Assembly: GCA_023334545.1 (NCBI GenBank)
Contig: JAADVB010000004.1
Coordinates: 112,802 to 176,801, forward strand
Source: Salisapilia sapeloensis
Lineage: Eukaryota > Oomycota > Peronosporomycetes > Peronosporales > Salisapiliaceae
Length of the DNA stretch: 64,000 nucleotides
Reading direction: 5' to 3'
Positions within the stretch are counted from its first letter, which is position 1, and every line of letters starts with the position of its first letter. The position numbers were made by a program, and so were the translations under genes. Below, in pieces: positions 29,034-40,370 of the stretch. The notes beneath the pieces were generated by a model, which had not been told where the DNA came from, did not search any database, and saw nothing but the letters and a program-made list of their open reading frames with translations.

Positions 29034-31199
29034 TTATTGCTCAGTATCCGATGCGTCAAAGTCGTCGTCTGCGTAGTCATCTTCCGCCTGTGTAGTTTCA
29101 ATGCCATTTAATACATCAACTTTAGCTTCTGATTCAGGTGCATTGGTCTTCATTATGTCTTTGTTTTCTAAGATGTCCGTTGCTGGAAGCGGTTCGTCAT
29201 TCTGCACCGCCGAGAGTATTGCGTCTTCCTTTGGTTCAGTCGGGCCTTCTTCATTTTCAAAGTCTTCTTCTTCATATACCGCACTATCTTCAATATCTAG
29301 ATACAACTTTTTATCTTGAGACTGGAAAGCTTTCTCTACGTCCTTCTTGAGTGGTGACGTTGCTACCATATCCGTGTCATTAATGTCCGAAGGATCCAAT
29401 GCGGAATACGAAGCTTGATTAAGTATCTTGGCTGTTTCTCCTTTCTCCTTTTTTTCTTCGCTCACATCAGTTTCTTCGGTGTACTCAAGTGTTTCCTTTG
29501 CTTCATCTCCCTTTGCAACGAACGTAGCAACTTCGTCTGCAAGTGTTTCGCTCACTTCCTTGTACTCTTCTGCTTCGCCATTATCACCTTCGGCCATGTC
29601 TGCGAAGTTATTTTGTGCACATTTGTCCTCTTTTCTTTCTACGTTTCCACTTTCTTCGGTGTCTACATACTTCTCTTCCTCTTCCTTGCGTTCTTCATCT
29701 TTGACCTCACCTTTGTCTGCTCCTACGGAGTTTCCACCTTCTTCCATAGCTTCTTTAGCTTCAATTTTATCATCTTCCTCTGCATCTGCGAACTCGATAT
29801 CATCTTCATATTTTTCCTCAGCCTGGTCACTAGAGTTGTTGTCTACTTCGTTTTTGCCTTCGTCAAGCGGGTCAAGTCCACCCTCGTGAACATCTTTCAC
29901 ATGCTCAGCAGTGTCTTTATACTTCTCTCTTGCCTCCACCACTAACTTTTCGCCCATTTCGCTGGCAGACGAAGTCTCATTACCAGTATCCTGCCTACGT
30001 ACTTCTTCCGTTTCATGCCCTTTATTGCCAATTGGTGACGGCACCGTTTCATCAGTCGGATCCGTCATGGCATGCATGTCAACCGATTGCGGGGCTAGTG
30101 GATTCACAGAAGCGTCCGATGCCAAGCGATTTCCCTGTCGGGAGCCAATGAAGCGAATATCCACTAACTCTGTCTTCTCGGTTTCGTTTGTACCCTGGCT
30201 AACTTTCTGTCTGGCAGTTCCTGACTCTGTCTGCGCCGATCGCGCTGAGAGAGATGCTACCGATTGTTGTGTTGCTAACTCCCTGACCATTTGAGATGTG
30301 TGCTCTAGCAATTCATCCGACGACAAGCTATCCAGCTTTTTACCTCTCCAACCACTTTTTTGATCTCGCTTGCTTCCCTTGTCTACAGTCACTTGTCCCG
30401 ACCCACTCGTTGAAACTACTACATCTACATCCGGTCTTACCAATCCAGATCGAGGTATATCCATACTTGTTGGAACATGCCGAGCAGACCGAGCAACCGA
30501 CTGTGCTCGCTTCATTTCGTTCTGAAGCATTTGTCGGTGCTTCTCTCTTGCTTTCCAAATCTTCTTGTTCCGTTCTTCATCTTTTGCCCAGTCCTTCGCC
30601 TGATACGTACCCTTGGTATTTCTTATCCGCTTTGCTAGCAACTACAGAGACACTAGTATCATCATGATAAAAGAATAAAAGATCACTTTTACCTGATTCT
30701 CATGCAAAATCTTCATCTGTTGCTGCTTTGCCGCATAGGTAACCTTGGTCTTTCGTTTCACCTTGACTTTCGATGGTGAATCGTAGACAGAGGCACTGTC
30801 GCCCTGCGTTCGATCATTCACAGGTAGGATCAACCTCGGTGAAGTACCGCATGATGGCAATTTCCCTGAGCTCAGCTTTCCTGCAGTCTTTGGTGAAACG
30901 AGATGATCTAAAGCTCTGGGAGACGGTTTGGATCGAAGTGAACATGGGTTTAAAGCATCCAAATGATCATACGGTTCAGTCGTTCGTGGTGGTGGAGTAG
31001 CCTTACTAGTTTCAGAAGGACGCCGGTGTGGTGGTGTCGGGTGTTGGAAACGAGGCAGTTGAGTCGATTTGGGTGACGCTGTATCGACGCAACTATGAGC
31101 TTTCGACAGACGGTCCAAGTGTCCAGCTAGATTCTTCGCAACCTCCCGTGTCCACACAGTCGCACTGCTATATGGCTCTGCTCGTCGCCCTCTGTCCAT
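29034..31199 (-). CDS. Glu-rich low-complexity protein, 2 exons, family not recognised
   Basis: Exon 1 is 31199-30693 and exon 2 is 30641-29034; the 51-base intron has GTAAAA and CTGTAG ends and joins KILHENQ to LLAKRIRNTK. The protein has 704 residues. The N-terminal 170 are Pro/Ser-rich and basic. A helical stretch spans the junction (AAKQQQMKILHENQ through WAKDEERNKKIWKAREKH), probably coiled coil. The last 350 residues are strongly acidic, with repeated Glu/Asp/Lys runs (DKGEVKDEERKEEEEKY type), ending DDDFDASDTEQ. Long opposite-strand frames across this region only mirror the acidic composition. No domain is recognised; the likely role is a disordered scaffold. Confidence 0.6.
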
Positions 31200-31313
31200 A
31201 ATTGTCAGGGCTAACGTCAAGAATGAGTCAAATGCTATTTATAACTCGTATGACCATGAACGAACGATTGATAAGTCATTCCTTTCGGAGGCAAGGATAC
31301 CAGACTTGTTTAC

Positions 31314-32665
31314 TTAATCATTCCGCCAAATGACATGCACCTCGTCCGTTCGGAATCGTTGCGTGCAAGTGGCATCTGACATAGGTGTCGTCTCTCCGTA
31401 CTGGTACTGCAAGACCCCTGCTTGCGCGATCATTGCGCCGTTATCGATGCAGTAACGATGGTCCATCGCACACACACGTCCACCTCGTTCCTTGGCCATG
31501 ATCTCCATCATTTCCTGCAGCCGTTTGTTGCATCCGACGCCACCGACAATCAAAACCTCCGACTGACCACAATGTGCCATCGCTCGTTCCGTAATTTCCA
31601 CCTAGATCATATTGTTCGTTGGCGACGGAGATGAAAAGATATGAATAAGTACGTACAAGCATGGCAAAAATCGTTTCCTGGAGGGAGTAGCACAAATCTG
31701 CCTTCGTACACTCTCCCTTATCCACTTTTTCCCTACACGCGTGTAATTAGATTATATACTTGCGTAGATAAGTAAATATCATACTTTGCTTCTTTTTCGA
31801 TAAACGTCGATAGACCGGAGAAAGAGACATCCATGCCTTTGACAATGTATGGAAGCTCGACAAACTGCTTTCCTCTACGTCGTTATATGTGAATTAGCTG
31901 GGTGAAAGAAACATATACAAGCATGTAAAGTACTCTTTCGCGAGTTGTTCAATGCTATGGCCTGGACTCGGATCATTCGACAGATTCAAAACACGAGCAA
32001 AGCGATCCAAGCAGTTTCCGACGGCAATATCGATCGTCTCGCCAAAGATGCGATATCTATAGAATCGTCAGGACGAAAGTCCTACATTCTGCTCTGCAAT
32101 GACATACCGTTGCATGGAGTACGAAATCACCTGCGTGTTCCCACCACTTACATACAAGACTGCAGGATCCGCAGCCTTGGTGACTGTCCTCCCCATTTCA
32201 ATATCTATTCCATGTATTCATTGTAAAACAATTGATATCTGCACATAAGCATAAGGAGCACGTACGACCAACGCAATGGTTCACTCCAATGAGTGGCTTG
32301 CCCCATAGCAAAGACAGCATGCGAGCACAGACGGCGGAAGAGCGCAAGGGGCCGCCCATACCAGGTCCTTTGGTGTAGCAGATGACGTCAATATTTTTGG
32401 GAGATACTTGTGCTTCATCTAGCGCTGCTCTCGTGACGGCAACAACATGGTTTTGGTGATGCCACGCCGTTTCTCGTGGTAAAAAGCCATAGCCTGGTGG
32501 TGTGATGTACGTTTTTCGAGGGTTGGATAGAATCTCCGTCTCTCCATCCGTTCCGTAGCGAATGATACCAACACCTAGCTTATTTGCACTGCCTTCAATG
32601 CCAAGAGCAAGTACAGGACCTTGCTTACGGAGCTCTTCTAACGAAATCTCTTCTTGCGGTGCCAT
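31314..32665 (-). CDS. OSGEP: KAE1/OSGEP, tRNA threonylcarbamoyladenosine transferase subunit, 6 exons
   Basis: The catalytic subunit of the KEOPS complex, which transfers threonylcarbamoyl to A37 of ANN-decoding tRNAs. Exons: 32665-32266, 32204-32108, 32056-31934, 31874-31785, 31732-31657 and 31601-31314, giving 357 residues with every phase consistent. Family motifs: [13 protein letters not shown] at the N-terminus, HHQNH (metal-binding His), [23 protein letters not shown] across intron 1, [47 protein letters not shown], and a C-terminal DNGAMIA. The cytosolic form is indicated because there is no targeting sequence. The ATG at 32665 (MAPQEE) is chosen over the upstream TTG. Confidence 0.95.
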
Positions 32666-33338
32666 CTTGCGATTCTTGTCCAAGAATCGTTGTCAAGCAC
32701 TTTGGATTGGTGGAAATGTTAAAAAACGAACGGGATTGGTGAAAAAGAAGGAATATATGCTAAGTCTCTTATCGGTCCGAGTCGATTTCAGTGGGAGCAT
32801 GGAGTAGACAACGTCTGGGGAGGGGTGGTGCTGACTTGTGCAACTGGATTGAGGCTCTGGAAGGTGTGCTTACACATGGAAGAGTTATTCTTTTGTATGG
32901 TTGTTTGTATGAAATTCGGATTGTACTCGCTGAAGATCTTATAAGTTGCCTTCACGCAGTTCGTGATCGCGCCAGAGTAAATTGTCTCCACATTTGGCAT
33001 AGTAAATCGTGTCGAGCAGTTGCACAGAGGACTAAAAAGGGCATGTGAAGCGTCACCTTGTGATTATGCAGGACAAAAGGACCTTTTGATCTAATCGACA
33101 GTGGCACCTTCACAAGGCCAAAAAGCCGAAATCCATCACTCGCTATATCGCCCGAGCTTCTCGTTAAACAAACATGTGATGTCGACATTTGCATAAAAGT
33201 GTACAATTTAAACTTTGACAAATGTCTCCCTCACACCCTGTATGTCATCTTCGGGCGAATGCACTTCAATTGTGGATGTCGGCAATGTCGCGTTGATACA
33301 ATACTTTCGAACAGAATGATACAAACTCAACTTGCCCC

Positions 33339-33520
33339 ATGAGCATGGCGATGGACAAATTTTCATTAGTAGATATGATTTTCACTCCTCCATCGTTAGA
33401 AAGAGAGCCATATTAATCCGTGCATTAAGGAAAGTCTTGATTGATCTGATCCCGCTCTTTTACCAGGACCCTGATGCAATCCTGTCCAAGCGCGAAGTGT
33501 ATCTATCGCTCTAAATGTGA
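33339..33520 (+). pseudogene. possible glutathione-S-transferase-like remnant
   Basis: Two adjacent frames give coding-like pieces. From ATG 33339: MSMAMDKFSLVDMIFTPPSL then EREPY and a stop. After a shift of one frame: AILIRALRKVLIDLIPLFYQ and onward to a stop. The KFSLVDxxFTPxLER pattern is close to the conserved C-terminal-domain helix of glutathione S-transferases (FSLADixfaPfLER). The piece is short and broken, with no upstream N-terminal domain found. Confidence 0.25.
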
Positions 33521-34457
33521 TGCAAAGATTGGGTGCTGGATCGATAGTTAAGGCAACGAGAAGATTTTTGACAGACCGGCTGCATCACTGACCATCTACC
33601 TTTCGTCTGAAGTCACGGCAAAGCCATGAGAGCACTCAAACCACCACGGATTCACGCTATAGGACGTGCTTGACCTAATTGACGTGGTTCTGTCAGTCTT
33701 TCAAAAGCGATTGACCTGGATGAACTTTTGTGAGTTACAAATTGATTAGAACTTGATCATATAATGCGATCATGACGGCTGAGCACGAACAAGTACGAGT
33801 TCCTGATCCGTACATTGCGTTCCTGCGTATCGACAGCTTCAATTGCTTTATTCGTGATGATGCTATCGTATGCGAAGCTTGCCGGTTTTACATCGTCCAA
33901 GTACCGAAAAACGGATCTTCAATGTCTACCTGTCCATCTCCCGGACGCTCTACTAAGTGTGTTTAGATGACTGTCTTGTACTTGAATCTACGCAGGGAAA
34001 TGCACTGTTTCGACTCAGTGTTTCCCGATGGATATGTGTATCCTAGTTGACATCCGCGTGGGATGAAGTCTTGGTTCGATATTCAGGCTCTAGCTTTCAA
34101 GTCTACGTGCTCGTCTACTTTCCATCGATTCTCCACCTCGTATCAACCCAAAGTACGATTTATAATTTATTTGTAGCCTAGGGAAATCCTGGCTGTCTAG
34201 TTTAAAATCCTGTTCCTTGACCCATGAAGCACTGGCCATGCGTGGCTATCAAGTATCCTGGACTCGCCTTCCCGTATTCAACCTGGTGCAACTCTCTTTT
34301 CCGGAGATTCCTCTTCAAAAATCCATTGTGGCAAGAGAAGAGGATGTGGAGGAAACGTTGCATCTTCGCATCTCAAAAGACGCGATCGGCGCGTGTTAGT
34401 TTCATGTCGACGGGCCACCTTTTTTTAGTAACGAAGGGAAAGGATACGGTCAGAAAT

Positions 34458-34800
34458 TTACTTCAATACAGCAGTGATGGATGGCAGTGCACCCAAGATG
34501 TAGACGTATGCAAGCACCTTCAAGCGCGTCGCTTCGACATTGACATGTTCTTGGCGCTCGACCGTGACTAGAATGGCGCTTGGCAGGGATCCACGTCAAT
34601 AGGTTGTACCAAGGCAAGTGAATGGATACTCGGCTAGATATTCCAACTTTGTATGCCGCAAAAAAGAATGTGATATCCCAGTCCGAGGCTTGAACTTGGC
34701 AGGTCGAACCATTGCGAATGCCCCTCTGTTTGAAGTACGTACTGGCCACTACGTATCCGATCCAGATCTTCAATGGCTAGGAGCCAACGACGAAGCGGTA
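34458..34800 (-). pseudogene. broken hydrophobic protein gene, family not recognised
   Basis: On the minus strand one frame reads LLAIEDLDRIRSGQYVLQTE, SQWFDLPSSSLGLGYHILF and then stops near 34640. A shifted frame continues EYPFTCLGTTY, a stop, RGSLPSAILVTVERQEHVN, VEATRLKVLAYVYILGALPS and ITAVLK before TAA at 34458-34460. The last part is a good membrane helix. The mix of stops and shifts within 340 bases suggests a decayed membrane-protein gene; introns could explain some of it. Confidence 0.25.
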
Positions 34801-35437
34801 CCAGCGGTCGACCGTCCGTGTCCTATCGTGACGAGTTTCTCCAGCCGCGCGTCGAGGACTGTCGTCCCCAGTGACAACGGACCATCTCGTACGCTCATAG
34901 GGTGCATCTACTTGGCGTTTTACCTGGCGACGTGCGCACTTGAATCGCGGTTGCTGTGACAAGCCAAGTTGCACAGAAACCTCTTCCGTGTCCCTCCGAA
35001 CAATCCATAAAAAGCAAATGGGTTAAGCGGCCATCGTTTCAGTCCGATCAGCGCCGATCGAGCGCAACCTTCGAGAGCACGAGAAACACGCATTGCGAAC
35101 CCTAGCAATTCGCTCGATTAGAACGGCTTTTTGCCACGGTATACGTGTAAGCAACGTCTACGACAATACACCCTAAAACGCTAAAAACGGAAATTTTGTC
35201 TATTCGACTGCTGTTCAAAGACGCTACATCCAGACTTTCGAAGGTGTACTTGTAGTCCGAGAACACTTCACCGCCGACTTTGGCACACACGTCAGACTCT
35301 ACACCGGCGGATGTTCTAGGCATTCACAAAGTCACGAACACCGTACTTGTTGCAGACAGCGCCTTCGACAGCGCCTTTTATCACTTTACCGGCCTACCCA
35401 CAAGACCTTTTTCACCCGACACCACATCACGAGCTTC

Positions 35438-37490
35438 ATGACGGCCGACGCGACCGTTGTCATGCCTCGCAACGTCTTTGCTAGACTTCCGTCGTATAAC
35501 CCCTTTGTTGGCACCTTCCACCACGCCCCAAGGTACGGACTCTGCACTCTCAACACGGATGCTTTTGGACTAACAACTTGTATCTAGTGCCGGCAATCGC
35601 GGCGCCGTCTACTTTTCTGGCGAGATCATGGGCGTCTCAGAGCTGGAAGAACGCAAAAAGGTACGGCACCACCCGCTCACAGGGACGTTCCACTGCTTCC
35701 CGGGGTACTACGACCCATTGCACCAGCTTAGCCAGTTCCGAGCTCCGGAAGAGCGCTGGTCGGACACGGCGTCCGTCCGCTCCATGCGCTCCTTTGTCGC
35801 CGTCGACCTCGCGGACACGGACGACCCGGAAAGCTCCACCCACGGTGTCTTCCGTGCCAAACCCAAGATGCTCTCGCGCATGTACAGCGACTCGAGCTGC
35901 CTTCGTGACGGCGATATTTGGGCCCGACCCCGTCGTTTCAGCGATTCCGACAGAGACACCGCGTTCTCTGCCGCTGCGTACCACGCTGCCAGCACATCTT
36001 CCACCCCCCGCAACCTTGCCAACTTCCCTCTTCCGTACGTTTCTGGCCATGTCGACGAAGTGGATGAGGAGGTGATATCCACTTCCTCTGCCTCGTCGTC
36101 TCCGGCGTCTCCATCAAGGAAACGCGTGTCGTCGGAAGACTCCTTCAGCTTTCGTCGACCTCAAAAATCCTACGACAGCCTCTTGGAGTGCGAGTCCGAT
36201 GCATTAGACGTGCTCTTGCGATCGGAACGAGGTCCATTGACCCGCATGTCGTCTGCTGAATTAAACAGCGGCTTCATTTCTACTGGTAAAGGCATCTTCC
36301 GAAAGATGGGCTACCGCACTTCTCAGAAACCACAGCCGAAACCCAAGTATCCGCCTCGGGAAGATCCGGAAGACTCTCGCTTAAGTGACGAATACAACCA
36401 AATGGCGCCTAGGTTACCACTGAATCCGTTCGTGGCGAGGCGGTTGACGGACGGTGACCGGATCGAGATTCTCGCCATCCAACGTGGCGCACGTCGAGAT
36501 TCGGTGCCGACGGTCCTGCATCCTGGAAGTGACTCGGAAGAGGACGCATCGAACCACCCAAAGCCGTACTTTATCCATGAAAAAGCCGTCACGGAGCACT
36601 ATGACTTGTGTGGGGAAGACCAGCTAGGTGACGGCTCGTACGCAGTCGTCAAGCCAGCAATCCGACGGTCGGATAATCGGGAGGTGGCGATCAAGCAGAT
36701 CCACAAACGATATTTACGTACGGAAGAATCAAAGAGTGCGGTGGATCGAGAGATTGAAATCCACTTGCGTCTGCGCCATAAACATATTGTCCGACTGTAC
36801 GAAGTGTACGAGACGGCAGACTTTTTGTATCTGGTCATGGCGAAAGCGACCAAGGGGAACCTCAAGGCCTTGATGGAACGCAAGCGCCGACTGCCAGAAG
36901 CATTAGCAGCTAAGCTGGCGCAGCAGATCGTTCGTGCTGTCTTTTTCCTGCATGACTCTGGTGTCCTCCACTGCGACTTGAAGCCTGAGAACATCTTGTT
37001 GAGTGACGCCAAGGCAGTAAAAGAGGAGGATGGCCACTCGCCAAAGACAAAGAGCATGGATCCGCATGCAGACGTAAAAGTATCGGACTACTCGATCGAA
37101 ATCTGCGACTTTGGGCTGTCGGTAAAAGTGCCCGACGTGCGTTTCTATAAACTAACGGGGGATGTCCATAAAGTTCCGTTCAGTGGAGTCACGGGAACAC
37201 CGGGGTACATTGCCCCAGAGCTGCTACAGCAGCATGCGTATGGGAAACCAGTAGACATGTGGAGCGTCGGGACGATCATCTACGAGATGCTGACTGGTTT
37301 CCAACCGTTCTACCCACCTCATGCGTGTATTGAAGAGGATGCGGATTGGAACCCGGTGATTTGGAAACGGATTAGTCAACCTGCCCAGGACCTAGTGCGA
37401 AAGTTGTTGGAGAAGGACCCGAGCAAGCGGTTGACGGCAGCCCAAGCGCTGTCGCATGACTGGTTCGAGTCACCGACCTTTGCATTGTGA
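35438..37490 (+). CDS. Ser/Thr protein kinase, CAMK-like, with long N-terminal region, 2 exons
   Basis: Exon 1 is 35438-35532 and exon 2 is 35588-37490, joined as HHAPS|AGNRGAV through a 55-base intron, giving 665 residues. The first ~365 residues are Ser/Arg/Pro-rich and mostly disordered. The kinase domain (about 370-660) is complete: LGDGSYAVVKPA (Gly loop), VAIKQIHKRYL (Lys), a conserved Glu in VDREIEIHLRL, HCDLKPENILL (catalytic Asp; HCD in place of HRD), about 28 inserted residues, ICDFGLSV, GTPGYIAPELL, VDMWSVGTIIYEML, and a C-lobe ending SKRLTAAQALSHDWF. HCDLKPEN and the APE region place it near the CAMK group. No calmodulin-binding tail follows: the protein ends right after the kinase domain. 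Confidence 0.9.
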
Positions 37491-37729
37491 TAAGTTAACG
37501 ACGAACGGAAATTTAGAAAAAAAGAAGAGAATGTATTTGAAAGTACGCCTCTTGTGTCTACTAGATCGTCAATCCGGTGTAACTGTCCTATGTAATGTGT
37601 GGACGAGGATGGGAATGATTTTTCCATGGAAGGATATATGAAAACCTGTGATACATGATAATGTACCTGCACCTAGATTTGTGCACCCAGGAGGTCTGGA
37701 CGGTACGAGAATCGCATAAAGTAAAACGG

Positions 37730-38359
37730 ATGACAGGACGACTGCGTTATTTCCTCGTAGCAATTGCCATCCACTGTGTGACAGCCCATGAGGTGGGGGC
37801 CATCCACCTGCGAGTCTCACATGGCAACCACATGAAGAGCACGCCTGAAGTGCATCACGTCAAGAGCAAGCAGGACATGGCCGAATTGGACACGACAGGC
37901 ACTGACGATGTGAAGGAATACGACAATGGACTGGTACTGATTAAAGACGCAGAGAAAGACGGTGGCGAGAAAGTTGCAAAGGAAGAAACGACCTTGACGG
38001 CACAATTAGACCAGGAACAGGCCGCCGCAATGTCTGCTTCCGGCCCCATCCTCTTCATCTGTGCCATCATGGGTGTGCTTGGACTAGTCATTGGCGTCAC
38101 AGTCGTCGCCATCATCAAGGCGAATGACAATATTAGCAAGGAAGAAGTAGGCAACACTCGATCGGTGCTTTCCGATGACATTGGCGAAAATAAAAGCCCG
38201 CAAACGGAAGATGACGTTGCGATGGTAAGCCCCACGATGCTAGAGCCTGCACGGGATGAAGACGCGATTGAAGAAAGCAACTACCTAAGCGACTCGGAAT
38301 CCGACAATAATGCCAGTGACGACGACGACGAAGGCACCTTCGTGAATGATCTAGCATAG
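37730..38359 (+). CDS. single-pass type I membrane protein, family not recognised
   Basis: 209 residues from ATG 37730. An N-terminal signal peptide (MTGRLRYFLVAIAIHCVTA) leads into a hydrophilic ~85-residue lumenal or outer part with several His and Lys. One transmembrane helix is at about 108-131 (ILFICAIMGVLGLVIGVTVVA), and an acidic 75-residue tail ends with Asp/Glu runs (NNASDDDDEGTF). The frame extends 25 codons upstream, but the chosen Met gives the better signal peptide. I recognise no domain; the layout would suit a small receptor-like or sorting protein. The same overall layout recurs at 39678 and 43769. Confidence 0.65.
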   Translation: MTGRLRYFLVAIAIHCVTAHEVGAIHLRVSHGNHMKSTPEVHHVKSKQDMAELDTTGTDDVKEYDNGLVLIKDAEKDGGEKVAKEETTLTAQLDQEQAAAMSASGPILFICAIMGVLGLVIGVTVVAIIKANDNISKEEVGNTRSVLSDDIGENKSPQTEDDVAMVSPTMLEPARDEDAIEESNYLSDSESDNNASDDDDEGTFVNDLA

Positions 38360-38589
38360 CTTCAAAATACAAGAGCATTTGCATGTCCGTAGCTTTCCCA
38401 TCGGTACGATGTTGGTACGAGTCATTCAGCAGGAGCATGTGGTGGTACAACTTATCTGTCAATCGCACCGAGACAGCACTCCACGTAACTTTCCCTCGAC
38501 TGAGCTCGAGCGTGTCTATAATTAACGTCTGAAACGTCCCTATCTTTCACTTCCTTCGACTCGAGAACGCATATTGAATTTGATCCAAC

Positions 38590-39643
38590 ATGGCTGGTGA
38601 ATGGGTCATCGGCGTCGCGCTATCTCTCGCTGCGACCTTATTTGGGACGTTAGGCAAAGTCTTTCTTAAACTCGCGCACTCGACGAAGCGTATCATCATC
38701 GCACAAGCCGCTGCTACGCTCTGCGTCTTTGCCTTGAACCCTATCTTTGACGCACTCAGCTATGCCTACGCAGCTCAGTCGATCCTCGCTCCCATGGCCG
38801 GATTCAGCGTCGTGTGGAACATTGTGCTCTCTCCTTATATTCTGAGGGAACGAGTATCGTCATACGACCTGCAGGGCAGTGCCGTCATCCTCATCGGCTG
38901 CATTGGAGTCGGCATTTCAGGTAGTCATGAGACACCCGAACACAACAGTAGCGACATCTTCAGCCTCTTTGCCAGTGCCACGTTTGTCCGATACGCATTC
39001 GCTGCAGTTTTAGTTGCGGCAGTGGTACGACTCACACGCTTCCGTGTATTCAACCTAACACTAAACTTTATTTGTAGCTGATCTATGTCATCATGACTGC
39101 TCGTGTCCGGAACCCGTGGCGAAGATTCGCTTTCGGCGCTCTCTCCGGACTCGTGGGAGGGAACCTCTACTTCCTCAAGGTACGTACAAGATATGCTAAA
39201 ATGAAAACTGCCATGTCTAATACAACACGATTTAGGCTTCTGTCGAGTTGATTGGTGAGGGCGGAGACGTGTGGAACCACGCAGCGACGTACGTGATCTT
39301 CGTGATGACACTGACGACAGCAGGTGGAGGTATCTACATCCTGGACCTCGGATTGCGCGAGTACGATGCACTCTACCTCGTCGCGACATACCAAGCGCTG
39401 CTGATCATCATTGGGTCGCTCAGTGGCGTGATCTTTTTCCACGAAAACGCAGGCATGAACTCGTGGTGGCAGTTTATCATGTACCCTCTATCCATCGTCA
39501 CGACTGTCGTCGGGATCGCCGTCTTGTCGTACAAGCACACGCATGATACAGAGACGCATACGAACGGCACGACGACCGAAGACGAAGTGTCGCCGCTCAT
39601 TCGCCGAAAGTCGTCTTCGCAAGACGCAATAAGAACTGTTTAG
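38590..39643 (+). CDS. NIPA-like membrane transporter (DMT superfamily), 3 exons
   Basis: Exons 38590-39024, 39078-39179 and 39236-39643 give 314 residues with phase 0 junctions. About nine hydrophobic helices are seen: WVIGVALSLAATLFGTLGKV, FALNPIFDALSYAYAAQSIL, PMAGFSVVWNIVLSPYIL, then after the junctions LIYVIMTARVR, FGALSGLVGGNLYFLK, YVIFVMTLTTAGGGIYIL, YLVATYQALLIIIGSLSGVI, FFHE and the last helix. The ALSYAYAAQSILAPMAG and FHE pattern fits the NIPA/EamA-like family, some members of which transport magnesium. The substrate here is not known. The cytosolic tail is hydrophilic with Thr/Ser. Confidence 0.75.
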
Positions 39644-39677
39644 AAATAGATGGAGAGAACTGTAGAAATTCTTTCTT

Positions 39678-40181
39678 TTATTGGCAGCAAGAAGCTTTTT
39701 CGTCCGGATCCGACGGGTAGTACATGCCTGCAGCCTTTAGTTTTCGGTTAATGACACACATGGCTCCGACCGCCAGAGCGATGACGGTTGCAACGAAGAT
39801 GACGATCGTCTGGAGAGCGTCCTGATACGCTTCCTCATCCTCCTTGTACGTCCGATAAGGCTCTGCTTTGCGTTTCTTGGATTTCTTTTTTTTCTTCTCG
39901 GCCTTGGGTTTGGCGTCGCCTTCCGTTTTACGCTTGATGAAGCGATCCACCCTTCGCGACAGTTCGCTACTGCATCGCTTGGACACTTCCTCTGGCGTGT
40001 TGATGTGATCCGTAAACTCTTTTTGGCATTTCTTCGTGAGCTTGGACAAGATCGTTGCGAAATCGTCTTCTGACAATTGGTCCAACGGATTTGGTTTCGT
40101 CTCCCCCTCTTCAATCTGAGCAGTCGAAGTTGCAAGCATCATGCATGCCAGCACTAGAAGTGCTGCGAGTGGTAGTCGCAT
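39678..40181 (-). CDS. small type I membrane protein with basic linker, family not recognised
   Basis: 167 residues from ATG 40181. A signal peptide (MRLPLAALLVLACMMLATSTA) comes first. A helical lumenal part follows (LDQLSEDDFATILSKLTKKC, with Cys in CQKEF and RCSSEL that could pair), then a strongly basic run (KKKKKSKKRK). One transmembrane helix (ALQTIVIFVATVIALAVGAM) and a short tail ending ASCCQ complete it; the terminal Cys pair might be lipidated. It ends 35 bases from the stop of the convergent NIPA-like gene. The longer upstream frame is not needed. No family is recognised. Confidence 0.65.
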   Translation of the reverse strand: MRLPLAALLVLACMMLATSTAQIEEGETKPNPLDQLSEDDFATILSKLTKKCQKEFTDHINTPEEVSKRCSSELSRRVDRFIKRKTEGDAKPKAEKKKKKSKKRKAEPYRTYKEDEEAYQDALQTIVIFVATVIALAVGAMCVINRKLKAAGMYYPSDPDEKASCCQ

Positions 40182-40370
40182 GACTGGTGTCAAGATCCTT
40201 TCGTTAGGTTTGTGTACTGACTTGTTGTCAACGTACCGCATTTGTACCTTTTTTCAGTAGGACACTTTCTCTTGGAAAGGATATAAGTCTGTCCGGGATG
40301 GATTTTTCCAATCAAAGTGGGTGTACTTGCTATCGGTTTTTTATCAGGAAAGCTGGCGACCGACGCGCGG

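Larger units (their letters stand above)
32666..35437. other. 2.8 kb gene-poor stretch with scattered coding relics
   Basis: The longest gap of the window. No intact gene is seen. Two short stretches look like decayed coding sequence and are entered separately (33339-33520 plus, 34458-34800 minus). A 64-codon frame at about 33772-33966 plus begins with a decent ATG (MTAEHEQVRVPDPYIAFLR) but shows no family. The last 200 bases are probably the promoter and 5' leader of the kinase gene. Confidence 0.5.

Noticed and set aside
29415-29945. 176-codon plus-strand frame with many Phe and Cys
   Set aside because: Antisense shadow of the acidic repeats of the Glu-rich gene; hydrophobicity comes from reversed GAA/GAG codons.
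31640-31740. OSGEP coding continuing past its exon ends (read-through frames)
   Set aside because: GT-AG introns of 51-61 bases in the correct phase restore the family motifs, so the longer frames are not real.
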